A stretch of DNA of 64,000 nt from Cyclobacterium roseum (GTDB lineage: Bacteria; Bacteroidota; Bacteroidia; Cytophagales; Cyclobacteriaceae): contig NZ_WNKF01000004.1 of NCBI RefSeq assembly GCF_010119225.1, positions 124,001 through 188,000 on the forward strand, given 5' to 3'. Under the pieces are notes generated by a model. That model did no database searches, was not told the origin of the DNA, and saw only the letters and a list, made by a program, of their open reading frames with translations. The position numbers were made by a program, and so were the translations under genes. Shown piece after piece: positions 28,729 through 38,001 of this stretch. The stretch's first letter is position 1, and every line of letters starts with the position of its first letter.

Positions 28729-29904
28729 ATGGATGCATACATAATCAATGGATACCGGTCGGCAGTAGGAAAAGCAAAGAAAGGAAGTTTCCGTTTCTAC
28801 CGTCCCGATGACCTGGCTGCAGATGTAATCAAATACCTGGTGGCACATACCCCCGGATTGGAAAATAAAAGGGTAGATGACTTGATCGTAGGAAACGCCA
28901 TACCGGAAGCTGAGCAAGGAATGCAAATGGGAAGGATGATTTCGCTTCTGGCCCTTGGAGAGGAAAATCCTGGTTTTATAGTCAATCGCTACTGTGGTTC
29001 GGGATTGGAGGCCATTGCCCTGGCAACCGCAAAAATTAATATGGGGATGGCCGATTGCATTATTGCCGGAGGAACGGAGTCCATGTCCTTATTGCCGATG
29101 ATGGGTCACAAGACGGCATTGAACTGGGATATTGCATCCAATAACCCCGACTATTACCTGAGTATGGGATTAACGGCCGAAGAATTGGCCAAAGATTACA
29201 AAGTAAGCCGTGAGGATGCCGACCAATTTGCTGTCAAGTCTCACGAAAAGGCATTAAGTGCGATTAAGGAAGGCCGTTTCAAGGATGAGATTGTACCGGT
29301 GGAAGTGGAAGAAACCTATTTGGACGAAAATCAAAAACGAAAAACCAGAAAAAATACGGTGGACACGGATGAGGGACCCCGTCCGGGCACCAGCATGGAA
29401 GTACTATCTAAATTGAAACCTGTATTCAAACAGGGAGGGCAGGTGACCGCAGGCAATTCCTCGCAAACATCGGATGGTGCCGCTTTTGTAGTAGTTATGT
29501 CCGAGAGAATGATGAAGGAGCTAGCCTTGGAACCCATGGCCCGACTACTATCGTATGCTGTGGCTGGCGTTGAACCCAGAATAATGGGAATAGGTCCTAA
29601 ATATGCCGTTCCCAAAGCATTAAAACAAGCGGGTCTATCCCTGAATGACATCGATCTGATAGAGTTAAACGAAGCTTTCGCTACCCAAGCGCTGGCTGTA
29701 ATCCGATCTCTGGATTTTAATCCCGATATCGTAAATGTAAACGGAGGTGCCGTGGCCTTGGGGCATCCTCTTGGTTGCACTGGAGCCAAACTTTCCGTGC
29801 AAATTATCAATGAGCTGAAAAAACGACAAGGAAAATATGGGCTGGTGACTGCCTGCGTAGGAGGCGGGCAGGGAGTGGCTGGTGTAATCGAGCTATTGCA
29901 TTAG
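28729..29904 (+). CDS. fadA: Acetyl-CoA acyltransferase (thiolase)
   Basis: A 391-residue thiolase that cleaves 3-ketoacyl-CoA to acetyl-CoA and a shortened acyl-CoA. The nucleophile is Cys89 in NRYCGSGLEAIA. The other active-site motifs are NGGAVALGHPLGCTGAK and TACVGGGQG near the C-terminus, with GGTESMS and ELNEAFATQ also in place. Length is standard. A 133-bp gap separates it from fadN; it contains no palindrome like the one in front of marR, and I see no clear terminator, so the operon probably continues through. Confidence 0.96.
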   Translation: MDAYIINGYRSAVGKAKKGSFRFYRPDDLAADVIKYLVAHTPGLENKRVDDLIVGNAIPEAEQGMQMGRMISLLALGEENPGFIVNRYCGSGLEAIALATAKINMGMADCIIAGGTESMSLLPMMGHKTALNWDIASNNPDYYLSMGLTAEELAKDYKVSREDADQFAVKSHEKALSAIKEGRFKDEIVPVEVEETYLDENQKRKTRKNTVDTDEGPRPGTSMEVLSKLKPVFKQGGQVTAGNSSQTSDGAAFVVVMSERMMKELALEPMARLLSYAVAGVEPRIMGIGPKYAVPKALKQAGLSLNDIDLIELNEAFATQALAVIRSLDFNPDIVNVNGGAVALGHPLGCTGAKLSVQIINELKKRQGKYGLVTACVGGGQGVAGVIELLH

Positions 29905-29952
29905 TCGTTCGGTGGATCTCAATGTAATCACGCTTTCGTAAATGAATGGTAT

Positions 29953-31764
29953 ATGGAAAAATTACGTAAAAAAAACAGCTTAAACGGAGGGGCGTTTCTA
30001 ATTCAGGAAACAGACTTTTCGGATATTTTTATTCCCGAGGCCTTCAGCGAAGAACAAATGATGATGGCTCAGGCCTGCCAGGAATTTATGGACAAGGAAA
30101 TCCTGTCCCGGATGGAAGAAATAGACAGCATGAAACATCCAGACCTGGTACCTTCCATACTGAAAAAAGCAGGTGATCTGGGATTGCTGGCCATTTCCGT
30201 CCCCGAATCTTATGGTGGGCTGGGAATGAGCTTCAATACCTCTATGTTGATAGCCGATATCATCGGTGCAGCAGGTTCATTTTCTACGACCTACGGTGCA
30301 CACACCGGCATTGGAATCTTACCCGTATTGTATTACGGAAACAAAGAACAGAAAGAAAAATACTTGCCCAAACTATCCAACGCTGAATGGGCTGCCTGCT
30401 ATTGCCTTACGGAACCCGATGCCGGCTCGGATGCGAATAGCGGCAAAACCAAAGCAATCCTGAATCCTGAAAAAACGCATTACCTCATCAACGGGCAAAA
30501 AATGTGGATTTCGAATGCCGGCTTTGCTGATTTTTTTATTGTTTTTGCGAAAATAGATGATGATGCGAACCTTTCGGCCTTTTTAGTGGAAAAAGGTTTT
30601 GGTGGCATCAGCATGAATGAGGAAGAACATAAGATGGGCATTAAGGGTAGTTCCACCCGACAAGTTTTCTTCAACGATTGTCCGGTACCAGTAGAAAACA
30701 TGCTCTCCGAACGGGGTAATGGTTTTAAGATCGCGGTTAATATTTTGAATATCGGACGGATCAAATTAGGAGCTGGTGTTTTGGGCGGATGTCGTCGGGT
30801 TTTGGGTCTAGCCATTCAATATGCGGCACAACGAAAGCAATTTGGCGTTTCCATTGATTCTTTTGGAGCCATGCAAGCCAAACTTGCGGAAATGGCGATT
30901 CGAACCTTTGCATGCGAGTCCCTTTGCTACCGGGCAGGACAAGATGTGGAAGACCGAATAGAAGCACTGGAGGCCGAGGGAATGGAACCAGCCAAGGCCA
31001 GGTTAAAAGGAGTAGAACAATTTGCCATCGAATGTGCGATAGCCAAAGTCCATGGTTCGGAAGTCTTGGACTATGTAGTAGACCAGGGAGTTCAAATTTA
31101 CGGAGGTATGGGATATTCGGCTGATGCGCCCATGGAGCGGGCCTATCGGGATGCCCGAATATCCAGGATTTACGAAGGAACCAATGAAATCAACCGCATG
31201 CTAATGGTCGGCATGCTGCTCAAGCGAGCAATGAAAGGCGAGTTGGACATTGCCGGTGCCGCCAGGCAGGTGTCCGAAGAATTGAAGTCAGTTCCGGATT
31301 TTTCTGATAAAGACTACTCTCATCCCCTTTCCGGCGAAAAATACGCTTTGAAGAACCTCAAGAAACTTTTTTTGATGATTGGTGGACAAGCGGCCAATAC
31401 GCTGGGAGAAAAACTGGAGGAAGAACAAGAAATCATGATGAACCTGGCCGATATCATGATAGAAATATATGCCGCTGAATCAACTTTATTGCGAGCTGAG
31501 AAGCTTTATGAACAAAAAGGAGAGCAGGCTTCGAAACATCAGCTTTCCATAAGCAAAGTTTACTTGTATGAAGCCGAAGAGAAAATTCGTAGTGTAGGCA
31601 AAGAGGCCATACTTTCTTTTACCTCCGGCGAGGAGCAAAAATTCCTGCTAATGGGCCTAAAAAGGTTTACCCGTTATGGGGAAACCATCAATCCAAAGGA
31701 ATTACGAAGGGAAATTGCGGCGGCATTAATCGAGCAGGGAAAATACTTCTTTTTTCATGCCTAA
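29953..31764 (+). CDS. fadE: Acyl-CoA dehydrogenase, long FadE type
   Basis: A 603-residue FAD enzyme catalysing the first step of beta-oxidation. N-terminal part: NGGAFLIQETDFSDIFIPEAFSEEQ. Middle: CLTEPDAGSDANS and KMWISNAGFADFFIVFAKI (flavin and substrate binding). C-terminal catalytic region: QIYGGMGYSADAPMERAYRDARISRIYEGTNEINRML, with the catalytic Glu in YEGTNE. About 170 extra C-terminal residues, helical and containing the IGGQAANTLGEKLEEEQE stretch, match the long VLCAD/FadE form. It is 48 bp after fadA. The electron acceptor would be ETF, which is not encoded here. Confidence 0.95.
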   Translation: MEKLRKKNSLNGGAFLIQETDFSDIFIPEAFSEEQMMMAQACQEFMDKEILSRMEEIDSMKHPDLVPSILKKAGDLGLLAISVPESYGGLGMSFNTSMLIADIIGAAGSFSTTYGAHTGIGILPVLYYGNKEQKEKYLPKLSNAEWAACYCLTEPDAGSDANSGKTKAILNPEKTHYLINGQKMWISNAGFADFFIVFAKIDDDANLSAFLVEKGFGGISMNEEEHKMGIKGSSTRQVFFNDCPVPVENMLSERGNGFKIAVNILNIGRIKLGAGVLGGCRRVLGLAIQYAAQRKQFGVSIDSFGAMQAKLAEMAIRTFACESLCYRAGQDVEDRIEALEAEGMEPAKARLKGVEQFAIECAIAKVHGSEVLDYVVDQGVQIYGGMGYSADAPMERAYRDARISRIYEGTNEINRMLMVGMLLKRAMKGELDIAGAARQVSEELKSVPDFSDKDYSHPLSGEKYALKNLKKLFLMIGGQAANTLGEKLEEEQEIMMNLADIMIEIYAAESTLLRAEKLYEQKGEQASKHQLSISKVYLYEAEEKIRSVGKEAILSFTSGEEQKFLLMGLKRFTRYGETINPKELRREIAAALIEQGKYFFFHA

Positions 31765-31788
31765 TTTATAGAGCGGAACCCTAAAACG

Positions 31789-32307
31789 ATGAAGCAACCG
31801 GAAGTATGGCTAAGAGGACCTGTTCCTGGTATCCCTTTTTGCTTGCAGCCTGCAGCCCATGCATTGTTACAGACCCAGGAAGAACTGGAACGGTGCATGC
31901 GGGACGTTCCGGAGACGTGGCTGTGGAAAACGGTAGCAGGACGAGCCTCGGTTGGTTTTCACTTGCGTCATTTGACGGGAGTGCTTGACCGATTGCTTAC
32001 CTATGCCGAAGGAAAGGAATTGAGTTTAGCTCAGCTGGAATATCTGAAAAATGAAACCATTGCTGATTCTACAGGGAGTGAAGCATTGGTGAAGCTCTTT
32101 CGGATAAAGGTGAGTGAAGCGCTGGATATTTTCAAAGAAACTCCGGAAGAAAAATTGCGGGAGTCCCGGACGGTTGGAAGGAAAAAGCTACCGAGCAGCG
32201 TTATGGGACTTTATTTCCATGCTGCCGAACATAGCCAACGGCATTTGGGGCAATTGCTAGTTACCTGCAGTTTTATAAACAAAATGGCGGATACCTCAGC
32301 CGGATAA
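31789..32307 (+). CDS. DinB family four-helix protein
   Basis: A 172-residue member of the DinB-like metal-binding four-helix bundle superfamily. The His pattern of the family is visible as VGFHLRHLTGVLDRLL near residue 55 and FHAAEHSQRHLGQLL near residue 145. In the family these His ligate a divalent metal, and some members act with low-molecular-weight thiols as S-transferases. It is 24 bp after fadE, so probably the last gene of the fad operon; its role in fatty-acid metabolism is unknown. An imperfect hairpin followed by T-runs lies at about 32438-32472. Confidence 0.82.
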   Translation: MKQPEVWLRGPVPGIPFCLQPAAHALLQTQEELERCMRDVPETWLWKTVAGRASVGFHLRHLTGVLDRLLTYAEGKELSLAQLEYLKNETIADSTGSEALVKLFRIKVSEALDIFKETPEEKLRESRTVGRKKLPSSVMGLYFHAAEHSQRHLGQLLVTCSFINKMADTSAG

Positions 32308-32437
32308 TCAAAAAGTCTAATGTTCTTTTAGTTAGACCTGCTGTTCCTACGAAGCCATCAAAACGAAGCTAGCAGACTGCACTTAAATTAGCTAGCAATT
32401 TCCAGGGAACAGATGTTTGGCGGAGGCAAAATTTATT

Positions 32438-32472
32438 AGAGGCCTTTCTTTGTGGGAGGTCTCTTTCTTTTT
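32438..32472 (+). terminator. Terminator candidate after the fad operon
   Basis: An imperfect stem (AGAGGCCT pairing with AGGTCTCT, including a G-T wobble) with a purine/T-rich loop, followed by a CTTTCTTTTT run. It lies 131 bp downstream of the DinB-like stop and before the next co-directional gene. Confidence 0.5.
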
Positions 32473-32513
32473 AATCCAATGCGTATTTTGCAAATGTAAA
32501 CCCCGGCAAGTAA

Positions 32514-34298
32514 ATGAGGAAAATAACCAGAAACACGTTCCTGAAACAGTCCATTAGTTTAGCTGCTTCCCTCTACAGCCTGCCCAATATAGGATTTGCG
32601 GGGCATTTACCAATTGTACGGGCAAATTCGTTCTCCGAACTCTGGGAGAAAATGGTTGCTGCAAATGATGCACACGTTAAATCCCTCTTGGAAAGGTGTG
32701 ATGCTGCCAACAGGCATGGAGGGAGAAGTTTTGGCTATAATTTTGCCTTTCTGGCAGCAGCTTTTGCCTGCAAAGATTCTAGGTTTCATCAAGACAACAG
32801 GTTGATTTCACTGTTGCATACTACTGCAGATAAATTAATTGGTAGCCAAAGACCCGATGGTACCATTAATGCCGGCAACCTGGAGTCACCTCCGGATACA
32901 GCCTTTATTATGGAGCCCCTCTGTGCAGGCGTCTATATCCTTAGCAAACGTAAGGATGGAAACCTGAAACCGGTAATGACTAAAATCGAAGCTTTTATCA
33001 AAAAGGCTGGCGAAGCATTGGTAATAGGAGGGGTACACACGCCTAATCATCGTTGGGTAGTATGCCATGCCCTGGCCCGTATCAACCAATTATATCCGGA
33101 TGCGAAGTACCTGGAGCGCATTGACGAATGGTTAAGCGAGGGGATTTACCTGGATGAAGACGGACATTACCCGGAAAGAAGCATGAATTATTCCGATGTG
33201 GAAAACAATGCTTTTATTACCCTGGGCCGAATATTAAACAGACCTGAACTATTTGAAGCTCCCCGAAAATCCCTGGAAATGACCTACTATTATATGGAAC
33301 CTAACGGAGACCTGGTCACGTTTGATTCCAGAAGGCAGGATCAGTATTCCGCTCGAAGCATTGTGGTTCAGTATTTGCATTACCGTTTTCTGGCCATTTA
33401 CGATCAGGATGGTGCCTTTGCGTCTATCGTCAACATGATAGAGAGCTTTCCTGGCTTTGACCGTATGATTACCCGGGAGGCTTTGTTCTATTTTATGGAA
33501 AACGAATGGTTGCAAAAGGAATTACCCGATCCCGAACCTGTTCCAACCAATTTCGAAAAAGTTTTCCCTACCAGCAGCCTGCTTCGGATCAGACGTGAAA
33601 ATACTACCGCTACCCTATTTGGGGGGGTGGATTGGCCCCTGATTATCGCCTCTGGCCGATCGGTTAGCCCCAATTTTTTCGCTTTTAGAAAAGGCAGTGC
33701 CATCTTGAAATACATGCGGATGTCGGCAAGCTTTTTCAGCATGGGGTATTTTAGAAGTGAAGGTTTGTGGCAGGAAAGAGACCAGTACGTGCTTTATCAG
33801 AAATTAGAGGCACCCTACTACCAGCCTTTACCGGATCACCTTAAAAATGAAAATGGAGACTACGAATTGACACCCAGTGTAGATGGTCGGTTTTGGAGCA
33901 AAATGGCTTTTGATAAAAGGCCTGTAAGTAATGTAAAAACCCTGGAAAGTAAGGTGACCCTTTCCGAAGAAGGAGGAAAAGCTTCCTTGCTTTTTGAAGT
34001 GAAGGGCTTGGAAGGCGTGGCGGTTACCATCGAAATGTGCTTTGATGAATCCGGAAAACTTAGCGGAGTGATTCCTTCCGATACCGAAAAAAACAACCAT
34101 TTTCTTCCGGAGGGATATGGCACCTTTGAAAAAGCTGGGGATGTCCTCACCTTTGGTCCCGGAATACAAGAACATCAGCGTATCAGCCGGTTGGCCGGTG
34201 AGCAGTATAGTGTGCATTTTGGATCGCTTAGGACAGAAGGGAATCACGTTTACATGACCGGATATACCCCATTTAGTCATCGGATCACATTTGAGTAG
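32514..34298 (+). CDS. Unrecognised exported protein, alpha/alpha-toroid-like
   Basis: A 594-residue protein with a probable signal peptide (FLKQSISLAASLYSLPNIGFAG). The first about 330 residues are helical with repeated aromatic and His features (RSFGYNFAFLAAAF, IGSQRPDGTINAGNLESPPDTAFIMEPL, GGVHTPNHRWVVCHALARI, HYPERSMNYSDVENNAF). These resemble the alpha/alpha-toroid of heparinase II/III or alginate-lyase-type enzymes. The C-terminal about 250 residues are beta-rich, as in those enzymes. The catalytic residues cannot be assigned with confidence, so polysaccharide lyase-like is a guess from architecture. It stands alone, with about 200 bp before and 174 bp after. Confidence 0.7.
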   Translation: MRKITRNTFLKQSISLAASLYSLPNIGFAGHLPIVRANSFSELWEKMVAANDAHVKSLLERCDAANRHGGRSFGYNFAFLAAAFACKDSRFHQDNRLISLLHTTADKLIGSQRPDGTINAGNLESPPDTAFIMEPLCAGVYILSKRKDGNLKPVMTKIEAFIKKAGEALVIGGVHTPNHRWVVCHALARINQLYPDAKYLERIDEWLSEGIYLDEDGHYPERSMNYSDVENNAFITLGRILNRPELFEAPRKSLEMTYYYMEPNGDLVTFDSRRQDQYSARSIVVQYLHYRFLAIYDQDGAFASIVNMIESFPGFDRMITREALFYFMENEWLQKELPDPEPVPTNFEKVFPTSSLLRIRRENTTATLFGGVDWPLIIASGRSVSPNFFAFRKGSAILKYMRMSASFFSMGYFRSEGLWQERDQYVLYQKLEAPYYQPLPDHLKNENGDYELTPSVDGRFWSKMAFDKRPVSNVKTLESKVTLSEEGGKASLLFEVKGLEGVAVTIEMCFDESGKLSGVIPSDTEKNNHFLPEGYGTFEKAGDVLTFGPGIQEHQRISRLAGEQYSVHFGSLRTEGNHVYMTGYTPFSHRITFE

Positions 34299-34472
34299 GA
34301 AAGGACAAACCTAGTAAAGGCAAATTTTCAAGGAACCAAAAAAATACATGAGCCCGTTGTGACCCCTTTAGGAATCTTAAATAGAAAACCAGCAGGTTGA
34401 ATTAAGATTAATTGACGGAAAAAGCCCTGTCAGGAAAGGAATGAAAAACGGAAATCCGTTATCTTTATTCCT

Positions 34473-35561
34473 ATGAAAAAAATAGCTTTCCTTCTGATCG
34501 CCATGGGGCTTTCTTACAATACGTTACGAGCCCAGAAAACAACCCAAACAGAGAATATTTTTCTCATCACCGTGGATGGCCTTCGATGGCAGGAATTATT
34601 CCAGGGGGCAGACTCTCTTTTTGTTGACGATACGGGTATGATGGAAAATCCAGGTTCGCTTTTGGAAACATTTTGGGATCCGAATCCCCTGAAGCGTCGT
34701 CAAATGTTGATGCCTTTTACCTGGTCTACACTTGCCAAACAGGGACAACTTCATGGAAACCGCGCCTTTCGCAACCAGGTAGACATGCGAAACAACATGC
34801 TTTTTTCTTACCCGGGATACAACGAGATATTAACCGGAGTACCGGACGACGAACGGATCAATTCCAATTCAAAAACCAACAATCCCAACACTACCCTGCT
34901 GGAACACCTGCAGGGTTTACCCGAATACACAGGAAAAGTATTTGCCTTTGGGAGTTGGGACGTTTTTCCCTATATCGTTAACGAAGACCGGAGTGGTATT
35001 CCGGTGAATGCCGGATTTGATAGGGCAAAAGGGCCTAACCTCAGTGAATCGGAGCGGATTATCAATAGGCTACAGCAAGAGATCCGTGGTCCCTGGGAAG
35101 GGGTACGGTTGGATCCCTTTACCCATCATTATGCCCTGGAGGCGGTAAAAAGGCAAGCTCCAAAAGTTGTTTTCATCGCTTATGGTGAACCCGACGATTG
35201 GGCGCACGATAATCGCTACGACGAATACCTCCATTCCATCAAACAGTTCGACGCCTACCTGAAGGAATTGTGGGATTACATTCAATCCACCCCTGCTTAC
35301 CGGGATAAAACCACTATGATTGTTACCACCGATCACGGCCGGGGAATCGACAAGTCTACCTGGACCGGACACGGATCGGGAATTCCCCGGTCCAGGGAAG
35401 CCTGGATAGCAGCCATTGGTCCCGACAGTCAGGCACTGGGGGAGGTAAAAGAAGCTGGGCAACTGTATCCGGCCATGATTGCACGGACCATTTTCCAATT
35501 GTTGGGTTTACCCTATCCCGATGAACAGGCGGATACGGCTATAGCGGAAATACTGCCATGA
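34473..35561 (+). CDS. Alkaline-phosphatase-superfamily phosphodiesterase-like protein, exported
   Basis: A 362-residue protein with a signal peptide (MKKIAFLLIAMGLSYNTLRA). The alkaline phosphatase superfamily fold is shown by the metal motifs VDGLRWQELF (first Asp), FSYPGYNEILTG (nucleophile region), GEPDDWAHDNRYDEYLHSI (Asp/His), TTDHGRG (Asp-His) and TGHGSG (His). This arrangement fits the type I phosphodiesterase/nucleotide pyrophosphatase branch better than classical PhoA. It probably releases phosphate from esters in the periplasm; the substrate is unknown. Its stop overlaps the start of the metallophosphoesterase gene (ATGA), so the two phosphoesterases are translationally coupled. 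Confidence 0.88.
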   Translation: MKKIAFLLIAMGLSYNTLRAQKTTQTENIFLITVDGLRWQELFQGADSLFVDDTGMMENPGSLLETFWDPNPLKRRQMLMPFTWSTLAKQGQLHGNRAFRNQVDMRNNMLFSYPGYNEILTGVPDDERINSNSKTNNPNTTLLEHLQGLPEYTGKVFAFGSWDVFPYIVNEDRSGIPVNAGFDRAKGPNLSESERIINRLQQEIRGPWEGVRLDPFTHHYALEAVKRQAPKVVFIAYGEPDDWAHDNRYDEYLHSIKQFDAYLKELWDYIQSTPAYRDKTTMIVTTDHGRGIDKSTWTGHGSGIPRSREAWIAAIGPDSQALGEVKEAGQLYPAMIARTIFQLLGLPYPDEQADTAIAEILP

Positions 35562-37237
35562 GATTCCGGGACGGCTTAGCATGGACGGTTCTTATTTTCT
35601 CGGCTTGCCAGTCTGAGCCTGCTTTGCCCACTTATCGTGAGCCGTTTCTGGCGAATGAGCAAAAGGTAGCTGGCATGTTTCCAAACGAATTTCCGAAAGA
35701 GCCGCTGAGGGAACTGGATTCCGGCTGGGTATTTCTTGGTCGGGATTCCATTGCCGGAATTTACCGGGACTGGCAGGATCCGTTTCCCCAGGCCGAAAGC
35801 GTTTCCCTGCCCCACCGCCTGCCCTTGCCGAATCATTCCCTGTGGTATTCCTGGAAGGGAATACTGGAACCAGGCATTTTGCTCGTAGACGCAGATGACG
35901 GAGTGCAGTGTTGGGTAAACGAAAAGCGGACTCCCAGGTCCGTTGATGGGGATTTTTTTGAAGTGGAAGTGAGTGGAGAAACCGAACTGAATCTTCGCGT
36001 GGTTAATAATGCCATGGCCGGAGGTCTACGTGGCGTACAGTTCTTCGCAAAGGAAGCTTACCAATTCTGGAAGGTCAGAAAAGACCAAATCATAGCGGGC
36101 ATATTGGTGGACCGAAAGCTGGAATTACTGCAGGATACCGATCTTAAAGAGGAATGGGACGGCATGTCCTATCCCGAGTTGAAAGCATTGTTGGCCGATT
36201 ATCCGATTCTTTTTACGCCGCCGGTATTGATTTGGAGCACGGACGGCGGTCCCTTTGTCCGCTGGGTGAGCGAATCCGCGGGTACCGCCATCCTGCGCCA
36301 GAAACGGGGAGAAGAAGTCCGAATTGAATCCACCAATGGCATTTTTACGCATAAAATGGAAAGGGAATCCAGTATTTCGTTTGATTTATATCAGGGAAAA
36401 TCCTTTCAGGGTAGCTTTTCAGTAGAGGCCACCCCTGTTGCAGATAGCATTAAAATAGCACTTTGGGGAGACTCCCAGGGAGGCTGGGAAACCTTTCGGG
36501 AAGTGGCCGAGGCCATAGGCGCGCACCAGGTAGATTTAAGTGTTGGAGCTGGCGATTTGGTTAATAATGGTTCAGAAGACTGGGCTTACCCGCGGTTTTT
36601 ACAACTGCTCTCCCGCATGCAGGCACCCCAACTTTTGGTTCCCGGCAATCACGATTACGATGGCTATTACGACGATTTACATGCCGTTCAGATGAATGAC
36701 TACCTGTTTCAGCCGGAGGTGCCTACTTATGGACTGCAGCAATTTGGCCCAGTTGCGATCCTTAGCTTGGATCCAAATCTGAATTTCCCGGTATCGGTTC
36801 CAGAAGGTACGCTGCAGAGGGAATGGCTATCGGAGCAATTGGAATCCGATACCTGGAATAATGCGCCTTGGAAAATCATTGTATTGCATCAGCCTCCCTA
36901 TTCTCAGGGTTGGCCGGGGTATCAGGGAGAGCGGACGATGCGTCAACTCCTTGAACCTTACTTTCATCGTGGAAAGGTAGATCTGGTGGTCGCCGGGCAC
37001 ACCCATGATTACGAGCGGCTTTCCCGGAAATTTTCGGGCCACCCCGTTCAATTTCTGGTAGTTGGGGGGGCTGGTGGTGGCTTGGAGCCAGAAGGACTGC
37101 AATCGGATATTCCCCAAATGGACCGACTTATCAAAAAGCACCACTACGGAATCCTTGAGGCCGATGATAATCAGATGCGCTTTAAAGCGTACGACCTGGA
37201 AGGCAATACCATGGATGAATTAACGGTAAGAAAATGA
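35558..37237 (+). CDS. Calcineurin-like metallophosphoesterase lipoprotein
   Basis: A 559-residue predicted lipoprotein (MRFRDGLAWTVLIFSAC, lipobox FSAC). The N-terminal about 270 residues form a beta-rich region with a jelly-roll-like part (WYSWKGILEPGILLVDADDGVQCWVN). The phosphoesterase domain follows: ALWGDSQGGWETF, GAGDLVNNGSEDW, VPGNHDYDGYYDD, IVLHQPPYSQGWPG and VAGHTHDYERLSR. The first metal motif is D-S-Q where classic members have D-x-H, as in purple-acid-phosphatase-like enzymes. Translationally coupled to the preceding AP-superfamily gene. It probably hydrolyses phosphate esters at the cell envelope. Confidence 0.9.
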   Translation: MRFRDGLAWTVLIFSACQSEPALPTYREPFLANEQKVAGMFPNEFPKEPLRELDSGWVFLGRDSIAGIYRDWQDPFPQAESVSLPHRLPLPNHSLWYSWKGILEPGILLVDADDGVQCWVNEKRTPRSVDGDFFEVEVSGETELNLRVVNNAMAGGLRGVQFFAKEAYQFWKVRKDQIIAGILVDRKLELLQDTDLKEEWDGMSYPELKALLADYPILFTPPVLIWSTDGGPFVRWVSESAGTAILRQKRGEEVRIESTNGIFTHKMERESSISFDLYQGKSFQGSFSVEATPVADSIKIALWGDSQGGWETFREVAEAIGAHQVDLSVGAGDLVNNGSEDWAYPRFLQLLSRMQAPQLLVPGNHDYDGYYDDLHAVQMNDYLFQPEVPTYGLQQFGPVAILSLDPNLNFPVSVPEGTLQREWLSEQLESDTWNNAPWKIIVLHQPPYSQGWPGYQGERTMRQLLEPYFHRGKVDLVVAGHTHDYERLSRKFSGHPVQFLVVGGAGGGLEPEGLQSDIPQMDRLIKKHHYGILEADDNQMRFKAYDLEGNTMDELTVRK

Positions 37238-37400
37238 CTGCTTTAGTTAGCTGCAGAAGAACGAAAAGTGAGTTAGGCGATGGATGATGCGTGCAGGGTA
37301 GGCGATGACTAAAATTCTTGCTAACTTGTTATGGAAATGGGGCACTGTCCTTGATTTGTGCTATTATTTGAATTCTTTTAAACCTAAAAATAATACAGCA

Positions 37401-37784
37401 ATGTTTTTACGACTATTGATTGTTTTCCTCTTTTCGTTTTCAGTGCTGCGGGCGCAAGAAGATCCCAATTTTGACCTGGAAGCGTATGAAGTACATCTGG
37501 ATGCGGAAAAGGAAGGCCAACGGGTATTTCGATATGCCATCAAAAATACCGGATCCACCACTGCTCCAGCGGAAAGTTACCGGGTCTTCTTTAAGGTAAA
37601 TGGAAAAATGATGAGTTTCGATACTAAAACGAATGCTATCAAACCCGGGCAAACCATTGTGTATACCTCACCCGAAAAGATCCCAGCCAATCAGCCGGGA
37701 AAAAAACTTAAGTACCACCTTATTATTCATACGCGGGATGCCGATTCCTCTAATAATAAAAAGAAGGGGGAGATTATCCTATAA
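37401..37784 (+). CDS. Small exported CARDB-like protein
   Basis: About 127 residues from the ATG at 37401, where MFLRLLIVFLFSFSVLRAQ is a clear signal peptide. A longer frame begins at 37305 but adds 32 residues upstream of the signal and is unlikely. The mature part has the beta-strand pattern of a single CARDB-like Ig domain (YEVHLDAEKEGQRVFRYAIKNTGSTTAPAESYRVFFKVNGK, INAIKPGQTIVYTSPEKI). It is probably periplasmic; function unknown. In the 217 bp before hemH I see no gene, although two short open stretches without starts occur there. Confidence 0.75.
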   Translation: MFLRLLIVFLFSFSVLRAQEDPNFDLEAYEVHLDAEKEGQRVFRYAIKNTGSTTAPAESYRVFFKVNGKMMSFDTKTNAIKPGQTIVYTSPEKIPANQPGKKLKYHLIIHTRDADSSNNKKKGEIIL

Positions 37785-37966
37785 TTCAATACTGGCTTTT
37801 TGGTCCATTTGAAGAAAATACCAGCCGGGGAAATACCGAAATCAGCATTACGGAGGGTTCATTCAAAATGAAACTTATCCAAAACTCCATGCAAGAATAG
37901 TGGAGCCAGCACTACCTGGCTGCGGAAAATAAAAAAACACCATTGGGTTTTGTTAACATTTGCTTC

Positions 37967-37974
37967 TATTTTTG
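37967..37974 (+). promoter_or_regulatory. hemH promoter -7 box
   Basis: TATTTTTG fits the TAnnTTTG -7 consensus and lies 27 bp before the hemH start codon. A TTG that could be the -33 element lies about 21 nt upstream in the CCATTGGG stretch. Confidence 0.5.
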
Positions 37975-38001
37975 GTTTAGGAAAGGCAAAAACAAAAACC
38001 A

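Noticed and set aside
37785-38001. Open stretches without starts between the CARDB-like gene and hemH
   Set aside because: Two frames stay open for some 40 codons but have no start, no motif and a promoter box within; treated as intergenic.
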